NCBI GenBank assembly: GCA_000149265.1
Contig: CH003037.1
Span: 24,552-88,551 of the forward strand
Source of the DNA: Ciona savignyi
Lineage: Eukaryota; Chordata; Ascidiacea; Phlebobranchia; Cionidae
DNA: 64,000 bases
Direction: 5' to 3'
Notes under the pieces: model-generated
What the model saw: only the letters and a program-made list of their open reading frames with translations
Database searches by the model: none
Told to the model about the DNA's origin: nothing
Program-made: the position numbers and the translations under genes
Shown here: positions 1 to 11,985 of the stretch, piece after piece
How the letters are laid out: each line of letters starts with the position of its first letter
Position numbering within the stretch: the stretch's first letter is position 1

Positions 1-1640
1 ATCAGCTTTTAGCAATATTTCTCAGGAAAGGCCATATGAGAATTGTAATCACTAGTAAAACTGAACGAAAATTTGTATTGAACGAAAAAAACGTTCCTCT
101 GAATCGGTGTCCTTCCTGTGATAAAGAAGATCCATCATTTTCTTTGATATCCGGAGACATTCTCGGTGATACCACTTTGGGCACTGGTCACAGCCAATCT
201 AAAAGTGAATATTGTCAAAAACTGAATTGACTTTATATAAAAACCAGCTAACCCATTACATAGGTTTGGTAATTTTGTTTTTTTCCGCAGCAGCTACAAA
301 AAGCTTTGTATTGGATCTGAATAAAAATAATTATTAATAAATTAAGGAGTCCAAGCAAAAAACAATAGAATGTGTGTATCGCATAGATATAAGAACTTCT
401 TGAAAAATAATATGTTTATACCCGATGCACGCAACATTGTATTTGCCAGTTGTATTGTAGCCGGTGTTGTTTCATGTCCATTGATTGTAGTATTTGAAAA
501 ATAAGGAGTTTTTTTCCCGTATACGATCTTCCGCGATCTAAAATAACAAACATAAATTGATATACTTTTAGAATATAAACTACGCAGTTTAAAAAATCTG
601 CTTGTGTTACGGCCTCTTTGCTATGTCCGTAGATCAGCTAGCACGTTTAAACATACTCACTTCGTAGGCCTCACGAACACCTCTTATTTTGTTTCGTTTA
701 ATGTATTGAAGCGTTGAGGCGGTAACTACAAGAAAGAAAGAACACATTCTTAATAATTAATTAACATGTCGATTACACTTCATTGTAACACATATGCATA
801 CCTGAAATTTGGCGTGCTCAAACACAACATTTTTTACAGTACAGAGATAGAAATAAGGAATAAAATGGTAACAAAAATGGTCTTTTGAGCTAAGCCTCTA
901 TCTAAATACGTGCGTGACAATGACGTAAAACCATCGGTCAACACTAATAATTACTAAAGAACAACCTGCGGGACGACCTAATTCCCGCAACTACAGCTTG
1001 AATAGGGTGTTTCATAACCGTAGACTGCCAATTAATTTCCGCCAGACTTGTCTTTAAGATTTCAAACAATTAAGTTGTGTTACCAATAAGGATTCCTTTG
1101 TTGAGCCGAATGGTTCTACCAAACAAACTTGGTTTCGTGTCGCATCGCCAAACTATGGTATAAGAATTCCCGTCATTTTACGGTCACAAACATATTCAAG
1201 TAAATAAATAAATTGCTTACCAATAAATTCCAGTGGTTGTTGTTTTTGTTAAATCTCCCAGCAATGACATCATAGTCCGAGAATGTAGTCTAAATAGAAA
1301 AATAATAAATCATTTAAATATATATAAAAGATAAACATTAAATTACGTTGTTGAGTGGATGACGTTCTAAAATGTTGTGTTGGCAACGAACTATGCTCCC
1401 AATGAGAAAACAGTCAAAAAAATATACTGACAAAGATTTGCTTTGTCGTGCCAATAGATTAAGGCAAAAATCGATGGTCTAAAGAAAATATCAACAATTG
1501 TTACAAACGATAACAGCTGAAATAAGACTTTAAAGCTTACTGCGCGTGTGTTAAATGAGAGTCGTGCCTTAAAACATATTTTCAATGGACGACTACTGTT
1601 GTTTTTTACCTCAGTTTCCTGGGAGTTTCCGGGGCTGATC
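1..1640. other. No supported feature
   Basis: AT-rich sequence with only short chance reading frames on both strands. I see no protein motif, RNA gene, terminal repeat or tandem repeat that I can defend. Confidence 0.5.
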
Positions 1641-2642
1641 AAAAACTTCGGGGACCCCGATCAAAACTTTGGTAATACGATCATCCAAAGCCAAAAACTA
1701 CTTACCCCAACGGAAACTGTAAATGACCAAAACAAAAATACAGATACCCCCCAGCACTTAAAGCAGCCGAAAACGAACTCCACACCAATCCCCCGCAACT
1801 CAAACTTCTCTACCCCTATTGAAATGAACAAAACAAAAATCGACCAAAACAAAAATTCGGAAACATAAATCATTTCTCACCAAACCCAAGACAAAATATC
1901 GAAAATTCACCTATCTCACCTGCAGAATCGTGCTCGTCTTCCACCTCAACATCGGATACCGACAGCCTTCAGGAGAGCTTGTTGGTCATAGACGAAGCGC
2001 ATGACAATCTTTTTGGGAAAGAAATGACCCAATCAATATCTTACGACTGAAGAAACACCTCCGCGTAAAGCTGAATCTTCTGATTCCAGCAATCCTCCAG
2101 AAGTCCAAAGGACAATAAATAGCCTCTCTGAAAAAAAGTATTCTTAAAACAATCACCTGCAAAAAAGAGAAAAAAACTTACCAATGAACTTCTACACAAA
2201 CCATTAACAAACTATATTCAATGCAAACATGGAATGTCAATTTTCTTTACCAAATAAAATGGAGTGCATAGTAGAACAAACTACATCAATTATAATTGGA
2301 ACAATCAACATAAATGGAATTAAAAACAAAGCCCAAAATATTACCAATTACATGCACCTAAACAAAATTGACATTCTATGTATACATGGAGGTTCATGCT
2401 ACGACGCCCAATTATACCGAGAAAATTGAAAGTATGACGGGTTCAAAATTCTTTACCAACACAATCACGGATACTACCCAAAATTACAAAACATTTAGAA
2501 GAGGAACCGGCATACTTATTAAAAACCATATTTTATCTAAATATAATCGAATACATAACATAATAATAACCAACCATATACATAGTGTTACTCTATATGA
2601 AAAAAATAATATAATTAACGTATATAACATATATATAGCTAA
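1641..2642 (+). pseudogene. Tx1-like LINE relic (R1): ORF1 tail and endonuclease start
   Basis: Decayed fragment of the LINE group that fills 46-64 kb. About 1641-2150 reads in broken frames as a Thr/Asn/Pro-rich ORF1 C-terminus ending in a Ser/Asp-rich acidic stretch. From about 2229 an ORF2 N-terminus follows with the AP-endonuclease opening IGTININGIKNKAQNITNYM and DILCIH, where relatives have D-I-x-C-I-Q-E-T-H. A frameshift near 2400 moves the endonuclease into the next frame (to about 2640), which carries GTGILIKNHILSKYNRIHNI. The sequence stops being LINE-like at about 2642. It has the same order and motifs as E1-E3 but is clearly older. It has no RT domain and cannot be functional. Confidence 0.8.
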
Positions 2643-3074
2643 CGTCTGGTGCGAGGTGGCCAAAGAGCTCCTTGCGCAAGCTTTTTATTCGCTCGCGGAG
2701 GTGTTGAGATGGGAAATAACAAATTCGGCTTTGGAAATTTCTTTTTCCGCTTTCTCCAAAGAAGTGTGTCTCTTTTGCGCTATATTCCGTATGTCGGAGC
2801 ATAATTTTATAAACTCTCTTCGAGGAGCACATTTTAAGGTGTTCCATCGTACATGGGCGTTTACATGACCTAGAGGATTAGTTTGAAAAAGTTTTAAATT
2901 GCTGACTTAACCAATGAGGAGACGACATTAAGATAACAAATTCTAACACATGTAAAGAGAAGTAAAATCACGCCACGCCAGCATGATTTTTAAAGTTTTC
3001 TGCGCCAATACCTGAAAAAGTAGTCTGTGCGCCACACCGGATATATCCGGCGCATCATACAAACTTTCCAGTAG
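2643..3074. other. Unassigned segment with a short minus-strand frame
   Basis: Directly after the LINE relic, a minus-strand frame (about 2847-2643) encodes a Cys/Arg/Lys-containing peptide with RERIKSLRKELFGHLAP. It looks like coding debris rather than random sequence, but I do not recognise the family. The short palindrome accggatatatccgg lies near 3036. Confidence 0.25.
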
Positions 3075-3300
3075 GGCAACCACAACCAAGTCAACCATCA
3101 CCCCACCAACCGAGCAATAACCACCCAGTCAACCATCACCCTACCACCCGGGCAACCACCAGCCCAATCAACCACCACCCAGACTACAACCACAACCCCC
3201 ATCCGGGAAACAGCCCACCCGGGCAACCACCAGCCGGGCAACCGCTAACACAAGCAACCACTACCCAGGCAACCGCTACCCCAAGCAACCACCACTTAGG
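3075..3300. repeat. Degenerate CA/CCC-rich minisatellite
   Basis: About 225 bp of imperfect short repeats with a core near GGGCAACCACCACCC, repeated with drifting unit length. It has very few T residues on the plus strand, unlike the AT-rich flanks. No long frame runs through it. Confidence 0.75.
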
Positions 3301-4640
3301 CAAAATAAACTGAACAAGAGTTTCCGTATAAGGCCTATGAAATAACTATCAGGTTATTCGCTATGCTCAAACATTGGTGGTGGTCGGCAAAAATCAAACC
3401 AAAGCATTATTCAGACGCAAACCACGCTATAAGCAATAGACACAAAAAAATACTCTTTTAGACAAACTTGTATGTACGTGAGTCCAGGTGATCGCTCAGG
3501 TTTGCGACGCGTGTCGTGAAGAAAATACTCGACTAAAATGTCGAAAATATTGTTTTCCTCTTCTTGTTTTCAGCGCTTCCCCCGGTTTGCTTCGATCTCT
3601 TTGCGCTTTGGTTGGTGCAGGCGGTGTGATATTAATTGTTTTGTTAATAAAGTCCAAACCAATCACGGGATGGCGAACGTTTGCGATTTGAAAGTTTCAT
3701 TCAAAAGAACCGATACGACCTTGTTTCCAGTTGATGGGCAGTTAGTTCGTTTCGCTTAGTTGTAGTTTTCCGGAACGTTGGTAAAAAATAGAACGTGTGT
3801 CTTCTAAATTGGGTAAAGTTTTCGAATTTCTTGAACATTTTGCTTTTGACACTGCAAACACACCTTCAGATGACCCACATTCAGAGAGAGCCCATTGCAA
3901 TTTTCTGATCTAAATAAAATGTTTATTTTATTTGCTTATGTAATAACGATTTAGTGGAGTATCGATCTATATTTAAAGTATATTGTGGTATTTAAAAGGA
4001 ATATAATAACCCTTTCTTAACTAGTAAAAAACTAAACAGCTAGGTTGCCTACTACATACATACCTCCAAGCCAAACAAACACCTTTACTTCAGGAATATT
4101 TGACGTTCGACTTGGGCTTGAAGCTATTGATTGTCACATAATGTGAAATTGCTGATGATCTGTTGTGAGTGGCAACACCATCACAGATATTTAAATTTGA
4201 CACAATAACACTCATTTCATATAGTGTCATATACTGTGAGGATTGAGCTTGGAAGACATGTAACTTGACTTTCGAAATTTGAGGTGATATTGTAAAGTAT
4301 ACCGAGGTTGGTCAAATTTATCTTTGTAAATCATCGAAAAATAACTGGGTTTACTCTCATTGCTCCAATTCTTTGGTGGTTTCGCTTTTAAAAGCTGGGT
4401 AAAAGTTTTAAACTTTATTAAGCAAGCCTTGATCACACAGACGCTTACATGGATTTGGTCTTAGCTTCACTATTTCTTTAGAACTGGAACATGTTTTTAT
4501 GCGCATTTTTTCTGTTAGAATTGCTATGGAGCTATTGATGTGTGTGCTTGGCTATATAAAATAGTTATCGCAATTGTTTTAGTTAGAGATCTCATTAATT
4601 TACTATGCTTGTTGGCTGATTTTAATTTAGTGCTCCTGCA
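3301..4640. other. No supported feature
   Basis: Short frames only, the longest about 70 codons. No motif, terminal repeat or RNA gene was recognised. Confidence 0.45.
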
Positions 4641-4664
4641 TATACTTATTTTATATTATCTTAC

Positions 4665-4932
4665 CACCATATGAAATACAGTCTTTCGTAAAATGCTCCT
4701 TACATATTCTGACATCATCTTTACTATATTGTTTCAATATGTATTGATCTGACCGATAATACAAAATAACCTTTTCCAGTTCTTCTGCCCACTTCTGTTT
4801 TTGTGCAGAGCAAAATCTTTTGCTTGGTAGACGGAATAACGATCCTTTTTTATATTGCGGTTTCTTGTTAAAACAGCCTGGTATACAACGTGTTTTAAAA
4901 CTACAGTAGTCTGCTATCTTTACTGTAAACAA
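4665..4932 (-). CDS. THAP-type zinc-finger exon
   Basis: An 89-codon exon starting at a Met and ending at a good donor (ATGGTG|GTAAGA, GT at 4664-4663). It encodes a THAP-like C2CH DNA-binding domain: C-I-P-G-C at residues 16-20, GSLFRLPS, a conserved Trp (KQKWAEEL), and ICKEHF supplying the last Cys and His. The spacing between the Cys pair and the CxxH is somewhat longer than usual. THAP domains occur in host transcription factors and in P-element-type transposases. No transposase follows in the next kilobase, so either origin is possible. Further exons would lie below 4660 and were not identified. Confidence 0.7.
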
Positions 4933-5239
4933 TGATTGCTGTAACCAAAAGAATAAATTATATATATTTTGCTATCGGTTTTATATGCTCTAACAAAACT
5001 TCCACAACCTGTATATTAAATACCATGTCGATACATCAAAGCTTGTGCACAATAGTTTAACTTTTTCAATGTGTCCAATTTATTTATTATTCCTTATTTA
5101 AAACGGTATAATTTGCTAAAAAGTCTCACAGATAATTGGCAATTGTACAATCATTTTATAAAATAGCAACATTAATTTGAATTGGATAATATTTTCTAGG
5201 TTATACAATGATTAAAATGAAATTTTTATGTTTTGCAAT

Positions 5240-5366
5240 TTTGCATTATCCAGCACTTCTTTATCATGAAAACTTAATATACTGAAATATATATCACTAT
5301 AACACAGCATCATAAAAGGTAATTACAATCAATCAATAGTAAGGATAGGGATTGGATATTCATGTT
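5240..5366. repeat. Left copy of 127-bp direct repeat flanking piggyBac
   Basis: Nearly identical to 9723-9849, starting at ttttgcattatccagc and ending in the SINE-tail-like ggatattcatgtt. The right copy contains the start of the piggyBac coding region and runs into a SINE. This left copy lies beyond the piggyBac 3' end and stops where the SINE body would begin. The two copies differ by a few small indels. Confidence 0.85.
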
Positions 5367-5419
5367 CGGTCTATTGGTACATATATGTACCACCAACATT
5401 TTTAATTAGCATTGTTCTT

Positions 5420-6290
5420 TTTTGTTTTTTTTATCTTTTCCGCAATTGGTGCATCTTCTTCTGGTATTACCTTCATACGGAAGGTGTGTTCCAAGATTTT
5501 GCATCATGGAAGCACGTTTAGAGATGGTCTTCCTGCAGCACTGCGACGCTTCACAGTTGACCCACTCTCTCGTTGAATTAGCTCTTCTGCTAGTTCCACA
5601 AGGAAATCAAGAAGGTATGGCTTTTTATAATGCCTGTGCAATTCCTTGTAAATCACCCATGCATTGACAGCTGAAAATGCCAGCATACGATAAATACTTT
5701 TTTCCACCACTTTGTGGATTTTCTATCAAGATCATAAAGTCCAGCCATCTGGTCCGCTCTATCGACACCACCCATTTTTTGCCTATAACACCGGATAGCA
5801 TCAGGGCAGGAGACGTTTATGATTGTTCCATCACGTTGCTTCTTCCTAACTTCACCCACCCACTGTATTAATGTGGAAGTTGCTCAGCAATAGCACTTCT
5901 TTCGTATCCAACATCTAACTGCTAAAGTTCCGTTCATGTTACATCTAAATTCTGAATCACCACGGCTGAGTTTGTCTTGGAAAACTGGTAGATTTTTTCG
6001 GCTTTTGATGACTGTTCCCACTGCGGGATAGCGTAGACTGTCCATAAGATGAACCGAAGTGAAAAATCTATTAAAAGCCGCGGTAACGTCATCACCGTCT
6101 GGTATAGTAGAGAGAGCAAAGTCTTTACAACCCTCTCTCCTAATGGAATGCTTAGAGATCATCTTTATGTATATCCACTGTGTGAGTCACATCTCATCCA
6201 AAGCTTTATCCCACACGTTTCACAGGCTTCATGGGAAGGTACTGCTTGAAAGAGCACCTTTCCTTGAATTTCGTTATAGATTCGTTTAGA
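5420..6290 (-). pseudogene. piggyBac transposase, C-terminal half
   Basis: Three overlapping minus-strand frames reconstruct the second half of a piggyBac (DDE_Tnp_1_7) transposase. In order: LSTIPDGDDVTAAFNRFFTS, PVFQDKLSRGDSEF, then GGVDRADQMAGLYDLDRKST followed by KWWKKVF, then NAWVIYKEL. The Cys-rich tail follows (RCTNCGKDKKNKKEQC, about 5410-5470). The VDRADQM segment holds a family catalytic Asp. Frames change at about 5890 and 5700, so it is dead. The N-terminal half resumes at about 9131, beyond the pogo-like insertion. Confidence 0.88.
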
Positions 6291-6333
6291 TTAATTTTTT
6301 TCATACTGTTATTTTTTAAAAAAAAACCTCAGG

Positions 6334-9130
6334 TGGGCAAAGTAGCCCCGTATAGGGCAACTTTGCCCACATATGTATTTGTACATTTGAATGCACAATC
6401 TGCCACGGTAAGATGCAATTTTAAACTTCTAGAGACAACTTTGCCCACTCTGAAGACAAAAAAAACTACTGGAACCAATATTTATTATAAAGCTGGTACA
6501 ATAGCATCAGTAATTGTATGGTAGAGTACATAGTTCTTATAATTGTTTTTTGGTCACATTGTTACTACTAATACAGAAGAACAATTGTAAAAACTATAAA
6601 CCAGAGCTTAAATATATCCCATTGTTTTATATTTACTTTAAATAAGTGGCAAATCAATTGCAAAACAAAATAAACCAAGAAACGAATGAAGAACATCATG
6701 AAACATACACATCATGAAAAATTGCAACAAATACATTGTTATCGGAGATTGGTAATACCACTCAATTCAGCACGGAAAAGTGTATTGCTCTCTTCTGTTT
6801 GGTTGTGGTGGTGGCAAGCTCAAAACTATTTGGTTTAAGTCGACTTCACAATATTCATTTATCCAAGCAAAGAGCTCTTTTCCAAGATGCTTCATGAAAT
6901 GAATTTCTGCAAAAGCCGCAGTTGCATCGAAATTGACAATCTCACCAACATAATGAATCACACTTGACTTGACAATATATTTTTTATAACCACAAAATCT
7001 CCGCACTTATTTCCTGCTTTCTTGTGGCCAATTTTCTTCTTCACTTGATTCTAGATCATCTGATGTATCATTGTAGTGTAAACTGCAATCACTCTCATCA
7101 CTGCTGCTCCAGTAAGCATGCTGCTGTGCACCACCTGTCTTTTTCTTTTTTGTAGACACCTTCATCTGCTCTTACTATATTTCCTTTCGTTGAGTTTTTC
7201 GTTTTTGTTATTGGCAATCCACTAGTAGATGGTTGGCAAGTCTTCAAATCATCAATCAACACTGACTGATTTTCCTGGTGGCACTTCCAATTTCTTTCTT
7301 TTTGCCCCTTGTCTCTCTTCTTTATACGATTCTGCTGTAGGTAAGTAAGAACACTATCAGATATACTACTTGATACACTATCATCTAAGTCTGTACTTGG
7401 AAGTCGCTTGAGAACTTCATTAGGGTTATATGGATATATCTGTTGCTTTGAATCCAGATTTTATGATGTTTGTGTCATTTCCATCCTTTTGCAATATTTT
7501 CATCAGCTTACTTAGAAGGTTAGAACATGTGCTTATCCAATGAAGTGCTGCTCGGGTATTGCTCTTTGTATTCACTGACAATGTTTCTCCAATGTGTTTT
7601 TACAGGACGGAAAACAGACACATCAAGTGGTTGAGTTAGGTGGGTAGTGTTTGGTGGCAAAAAAGCAAAATTAATGTGGAGTTCTTCACACTTTTGAATG
7701 ACTCTACTGTTCAAATGAGAACTTAAATTATCTCCAATAATGACTTTTGTCCCAGGAAGTTTTTTTGCCCAAGGAACAATAACACTGGTAAACCAGTCTT
7801 CGAAAGTGCATGCATCAAACCAACCAGATGTGGTCCTTCCTTCCATAGCGAGTACTTGGTGGACCACCTTCACACCAACTGTGCCACAGCTTTATTGATT
7901 TATACACAACGTACAATGGCAGAAACTCGCCGTTAGCTGTTGCTGAAAACATTACACTAACAGCACCCTTTGAGAAGTTTTTAATTCGTTCTGGATATTT
8001 AACACCACGACAAAAAATCATCTTCTTTACTCCAGGGTCATCACTGAAATTTGTTTCATCATAGTTAACTATGTGTGTGCTTGGAATATCTTGAAGTGTG
8101 GATTGAAGGTGTCTAAAGTACACATTTATATCATCATGACTTGTCTGAGCTCTTGCTCTTTTGATATTTCTACACAAGCGTTCAGTAAGTGAAGATTTGT
8201 GACGATGAAGGAATAATCCTTTCACCCAATCATAGCCAGGCATATTATTAGTAAAGCACTCTATTACTTTTCCTTTAGAATCAATATGATTTTTTACAAT
8301 CATTCGGACATCAAGACAGGATAGAGGCATTCCCCATTCCGCGCAAATTAGAAGATGATGAACCATTGCTCTCTCTTCTTCCTCTGTCAATGCAGTGGGC
8401 CTACCTACAGATTTTGAGTGGAGTTTCTTTAATTTATTAGATAAAGTTCTCCTGGGAACCCTGTACTCTTTCTCTGCTTTTCTGACTGACATCCCCCCTT
8501 GAACAGCTGATAGTGCATTTTTCAAACACTCTTCTGAGGCCGTGACCCCTTTCTTTTCCTGTATCTTCTCATTGCATTTACACTATTATTTACACAATAT
8601 ACATGAAATTTTCCTAGAAAGGTAAATTAAAATCTGTAAATGCATTTTAAGCATCAACCAATGTAGGAATGACTAATGAATTACCGTACTCATGTAACAT
8701 GATTAGGCATCTCAAAGTGGGCAAAGTTGTACCGTATACACCAAAATAAGCATGAAGTTTAAAAAGTTCACCAACATTTTTTGTTTTTATATGGAACCAA
8801 ATAAAAATCATATGCAATAAGTTGCTAATGAGAATATCTTCACTCACAATACTTATCATATTTATATCATTATTAATAAATAAGGCTGTAAGAGAAAGTA
8901 CTAAGCAACATTATTTTTGAAAAAAAACAGGACCTGCAAAAATACAAAAAATAATGGTTTAAAGATAATTTTTTCACTTGTTTTTATGGAAGTATGGTAA
9001 TCATATGATGAATTTATACTATAAAATAAAAATTCACTTAGTTTGTATGTAGTAAAAGCTGGAATATTTTCACTTTCAAAAATTTTTGAAATTTCGGGCA
9101 AAGTTGCCATGAAGGGCAAAGAAACCCCAT
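6334..9130 (-). mobile_element. pogo/Tigger-like DNA transposon nested in piggyBac
   Basis: About 2.8 kb inserted inside the piggyBac coding region. The ends are imperfect inverted repeats of about 35 bp: left 6334-6370 beginning tgggcaaagtagccccg, right about 9096-9130 ending ttgcc...ggcaaagaaacccca. Copies of gggcaaagttg also occur subterminally (6353-6370, 6438-6453, 8717-8730, 9096-9107), the arrangement expected of transposase-binding sites. It encodes one transposase on the minus strand. The exact termini and TA duplication are not certain because the ends are degenerate. Confidence 0.8.
6767..8572 (-). pseudogene. pogo/Tigger-like transposase (HTH_psq + DDE_1)
   Basis: Starts at a Met about 8572 (MRRYRKRKGSR...), shifts frame near 8540, and continues with a pipsqueak-type HTH (GGMSVRKAEKEYRVPRRTLS). 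The DDE_1 catalytic core follows: NYDETN (first Asp), IIGDNLSSHL (second), THLTQPLDVSVF (third). All three acidic positions are therefore present. A frameshift at about 7870 separates the first and second Asp. The C-terminal region (about 7500-6767) is Ser/Lys-rich and broken in several places, ending at the frame that finishes QPNRREQYTFPC. The order and motifs match jerky/Tigger proteins, which move Tc1/mariner-superfamily elements. Inactive because of the frameshifts. Confidence 0.88.
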
Positions 9131-9760
9131 TTCACGGTACTTCATAAATGTTGATTTCAGGCATAAAAGAGCAAATCTTCAACGTATACAACTTGCTTGC
9201 TTGTGAAGGTTTATCCGGTTCAGCAGCATACAGTTTTGACATAATCAATTTGAATCTATCCCTCGAAAATGCAGATTTCATAAGAGCGTTTCCCATCGAC
9301 TGATGCTTACTTAGACCAATAGTTATTTATAGACGGCAAGCGATTATATAACTCATAACGAAAAAACATCCAAAAAGTTTCATAATCTCATCATGTGCAT
9401 CAGTTGGGACTAATTTTCTTCTTTTGGTTTTAGCATTTTGAAAGATACTCAAAAGGAAAAAGCTTCAAAAAAATGTCTAAAATGCTCTTGTTGATATCTG
9501 GATGAATTGTGCAAGGTCTGCTGTCTTGACTGATATTCAATTTTGGCTGAAACTCAGGTGGCACATTGTTCCATAGTACCGTGTTCGTAGTACCGGTACA
9601 AAGTGAAATACCACTATTGCTATTGCTCTCTGCATCATCATTGTCTTCGCTTACTCAATCTTTTCTTGTTCACTATCTGAAGACAATTCACTATCATCAT
9701 AATCAGAATCTTCCCGTCGTGGTTTTGCATTATCCAGCACTTCTTTATCATGAAAACTTA
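9131..9760 (-). pseudogene. piggyBac transposase, N-terminal half
   Basis: The minus strand upstream of the pogo-like insertion encodes the start of the same piggyBac protein: an acidic N-terminus (REDSDYDDSELSSDSEQEK), a WNNVPPEFQPKL segment, and then DEIMKLFGCFFVMSYIIACR followed by SKHQSMGNALMKSAFSRDRF, the piggyBac core start. Several frame breaks and stops are present. Together with 5420-6290 it gives a near-complete order of domains with about 2.8 kb of foreign DNA between them. Confidence 0.8.
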
Positions 9761-9849
9761 ATATACTGAATTATATATCACTATAACAAACACAGCATCA
9801 TAAAAGGTAATTACAATCAATCAATAGTAAGGATAGGGATATTCATGTT
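9723..9849. repeat. Right copy of 127-bp direct repeat
   Basis: Partner of 5240-5366. It spans the first piggyBac codons (HDKEVLDNAK on the minus strand), the presumed 5' leader and the tail of the SINE at 9830-10106. The shared SINE tail implies that the duplication happened after the SINE inserted. Confidence 0.85.
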
Positions 9850-10106
9850 TATCCCCGTGAATGGGAAAACCAACCCAATCGTCAGAACACCTCGCGCCCA
9901 TCGTCGGGTTACCGGAGCCATTGCATTGTGTTATGTATATAGTTCACACGTTCCTTCAATTTAGTAGAACCCATTATTAATCAATGTCCGTAAAGTGCCT
10001 TGCCCAAGGGCGCAACCGACTAGCTAGCGGACCAGTTTCGCACCTGCTGCAACCTTTCGATTGAAAGGCGACGCACTTAACCGTTTTTATACCAACAGGT
10101 CGGACT
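9830..10106 (-). mobile_element. tRNA-derived SINE, nearly full length
   Basis: Same family as 28228-28523 and 57627-57933. On the minus strand it begins GTCCGACC..., has a tRNA-like head (A-box-like region damaged by an insertion, B-box-like GGTTGCAGCAGGTGCGAAAC with a small insertion), a conserved body (CGATGGGCGCGAGGTG) and the tail AACATGAATATCCCTATCC. More diverged than the two full-length copies. Confidence 0.9.
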
Positions 10107-10237
10107 AACATTTCTAGGTGACAAGAAACTATCTGGTAATAAACTGTAAAAAATGTCCACCATAATCAACCGAGACACATCTTCCATGATGTTTTGTGCA
10201 TTTCTTCAACTTCCCACCCATTGTAGTCTTACTATTA

Positions 10238-10949
10238 TTACAGCAATAGATGACCCATCATAATAAAACAGGTTAGAGTTCTTGGACCTGAATAAAAATG
10301 TTAATTAATATATACTCCATACAAAGGGATTTTTTCTTGAATGGTGTATAAGCATTACTATAAAAAAAATAAAAAAATTATTATAATTGGAACTATTAAA
10401 ACATCTGAGTCTACCTTATTTATTTATAAACCTTTAAAAGTTTAAAGCAACTCTGTTACTTACTGAGGAGTTGCCATTGCCAAATGCTTGATGGATATTT
10501 TTCTGTACTTCCAAGTTTGTCATTTTTCCTAAGTTCTTTGCGTTTTCTTCCAGATGGGAACAAAGTTTGCATGGCAAATTCAATAAATAGCTCTTCATAC
10601 AATAAGTGTTTTCTGATTAGATTACCTATGATGGCCTCTAATCTACGAAAAGCATATTTTAATAGTTTAATTACAATATTAAACTGTAAGTTTGCTTTTG
10701 ATGGGCTAGTGAATCAACATATTTAGCCAATTTTAGTAACTTTGAAATATAGGTTAATTAAAGTCAGTCTGCAATGAGTAACTGAACTAACCTTGGCGTG
10801 ATGACGGTTTCAGTTGCTGTACTTTGTTTTATTAAAGTGCTACAAAAACTTTTTGGGTAGTGTTTATTAAAATGATTTTTACATATATTAGTTTTTTTAT
10901 CAATATGCCAAAAATAAAGAGCCATTCTAGTCCAAATCTGAATATACAT
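10238..10949 (-). CDS. Candidate three-exon gene, family not recognised
   Basis: Exon A (from at least 10949 to 10792) encodes WHIDKKTNICKNHFNKHYPK and ends CCAAG|GTTAGT. Exon B (10642-10464) follows a TTTTCGTAG acceptor, encodes a Lys/Arg-rich helical segment (EAIIGNLIRKHLLYEELF ... GRKRKELRKND) and ends CTCA|GTAAGT. Exon C (10287-10238) follows TTTTTATTCAG and ends at TAA. Intron phases match at both junctions (2, then 1) and the frame stays open throughout, which supports a real spliced gene. ICKNHF resembles the second half of a THAP finger, but the first Cys pair is not visible. The start exon was not found. Function unknown. Confidence 0.5.
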
Positions 10950-11399
10950 CCATTATTCTATAATTACAATTGTAGTCTTTAATTAGACAACGCCAGCTGG
11001 CTCTTCATTCTATTTTAAACACACTGCTATTCTTCAGGCAATGTCCCAATACTGCCCTAAATAACAATGTTAAGATGCTAAAGTAGCAAGAAATGTATCA
11101 AATATGAACAAACTACAGCATTCGGCAATGGCTTTTCTATCACGTTTTTATGCGTGACGGTGGTACAAAAACTCATTTGCGACTTTACAACGGGAAATCA
11201 TTCAAGCGTGAAGCAGTTTCATATCTTATCATTCATTCTTTTTATAATCATTGCGTTACCCAAGCACCTTCCAGTTTCGCCGATATCTACCACTATGAAT
11301 AAAATAGGGACAGAGACCGACCCCCCGGAAAGTATACAACTAATAAAAAGACACTGTCCATTCGTTTGGAGCGGTTGTTTATTGATGCTTTGAAGCGCG

Positions 11400-11700
11400 G
11401 TGTACGTGGGCTCAATGACATAATCTTTTATAGATTGTGTAGTTTAACCAAGGCCTTTTTGTTAAGAATCGATACGGCGGCCCCGCCATCAATTAAGAGA
11501 TTAAGCGGTTGTTTCTCCACAATGCAATGAATGTCCAAACCCTCATGTCGGCGTGTTTTCGGGCCATTTTTAAAGTCCGGACCGATGGTATGGCCACTAT
11601 ATCGGTCAATGTTCGTTTAAATGGCTCCTCTCAGAGCTTTCAAATTGAGGCTCTCAGTTTTTTAAACTCCCTTTTGGCATACTACAAACCCGGTATTGCC
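11400..11700 (-). pseudogene. Gypsy-type retrotransposon protease relic
   Basis: The minus strand reads a retropepsin-like segment: HCIVEKQPLNLLIDGGAAVS followed by ILNKKALVKL. The family active-site triplet D-(T/S)-G is D-G-G here. Stops and frame changes surround it, and no gag or RT is adjacent. A short LTR-retrotransposon remnant. Confidence 0.6.
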
Positions 11701-11779
11701 GATCAAATGTACTTACTCACCAAGGCTTCGTAGTTGTGTTGCAGCGATGGTTCGAGACTTGCTTAAACATCCAACGCGC

Positions 11780-11985
11780 CAAGCAATAATGGGGTCTTGC
11801 GCACAAACAAACAAGCAAGGAAATGGGGTCTTGTGCACAACCAAACAGCAAATACAATGGGGTATTATGCACAACCATACAAGCAATAAAATGGGTTATT
11901 GTGCAAAGCAATCAAATAGGTCTTGCACACAACAACTTAACAAGCAATAAAATGGGGTCTTGTGCACAACCAACCCAGATAGCAA
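11780..11985. repeat. Minisatellite, about 35-bp units
   Basis: Five to six imperfect copies of a unit resembling aatggggtcttgtgcacaac followed by a CAAACAAGCAATA-like spacer. It is bounded by unique sequence and does not encode a long frame. Confidence 0.85.

Noticed and set aside
3075..3300. CRISPR-like array
   Set aside because: The units are short, irregular and contiguous with no unique spacers, in a eukaryotic context.
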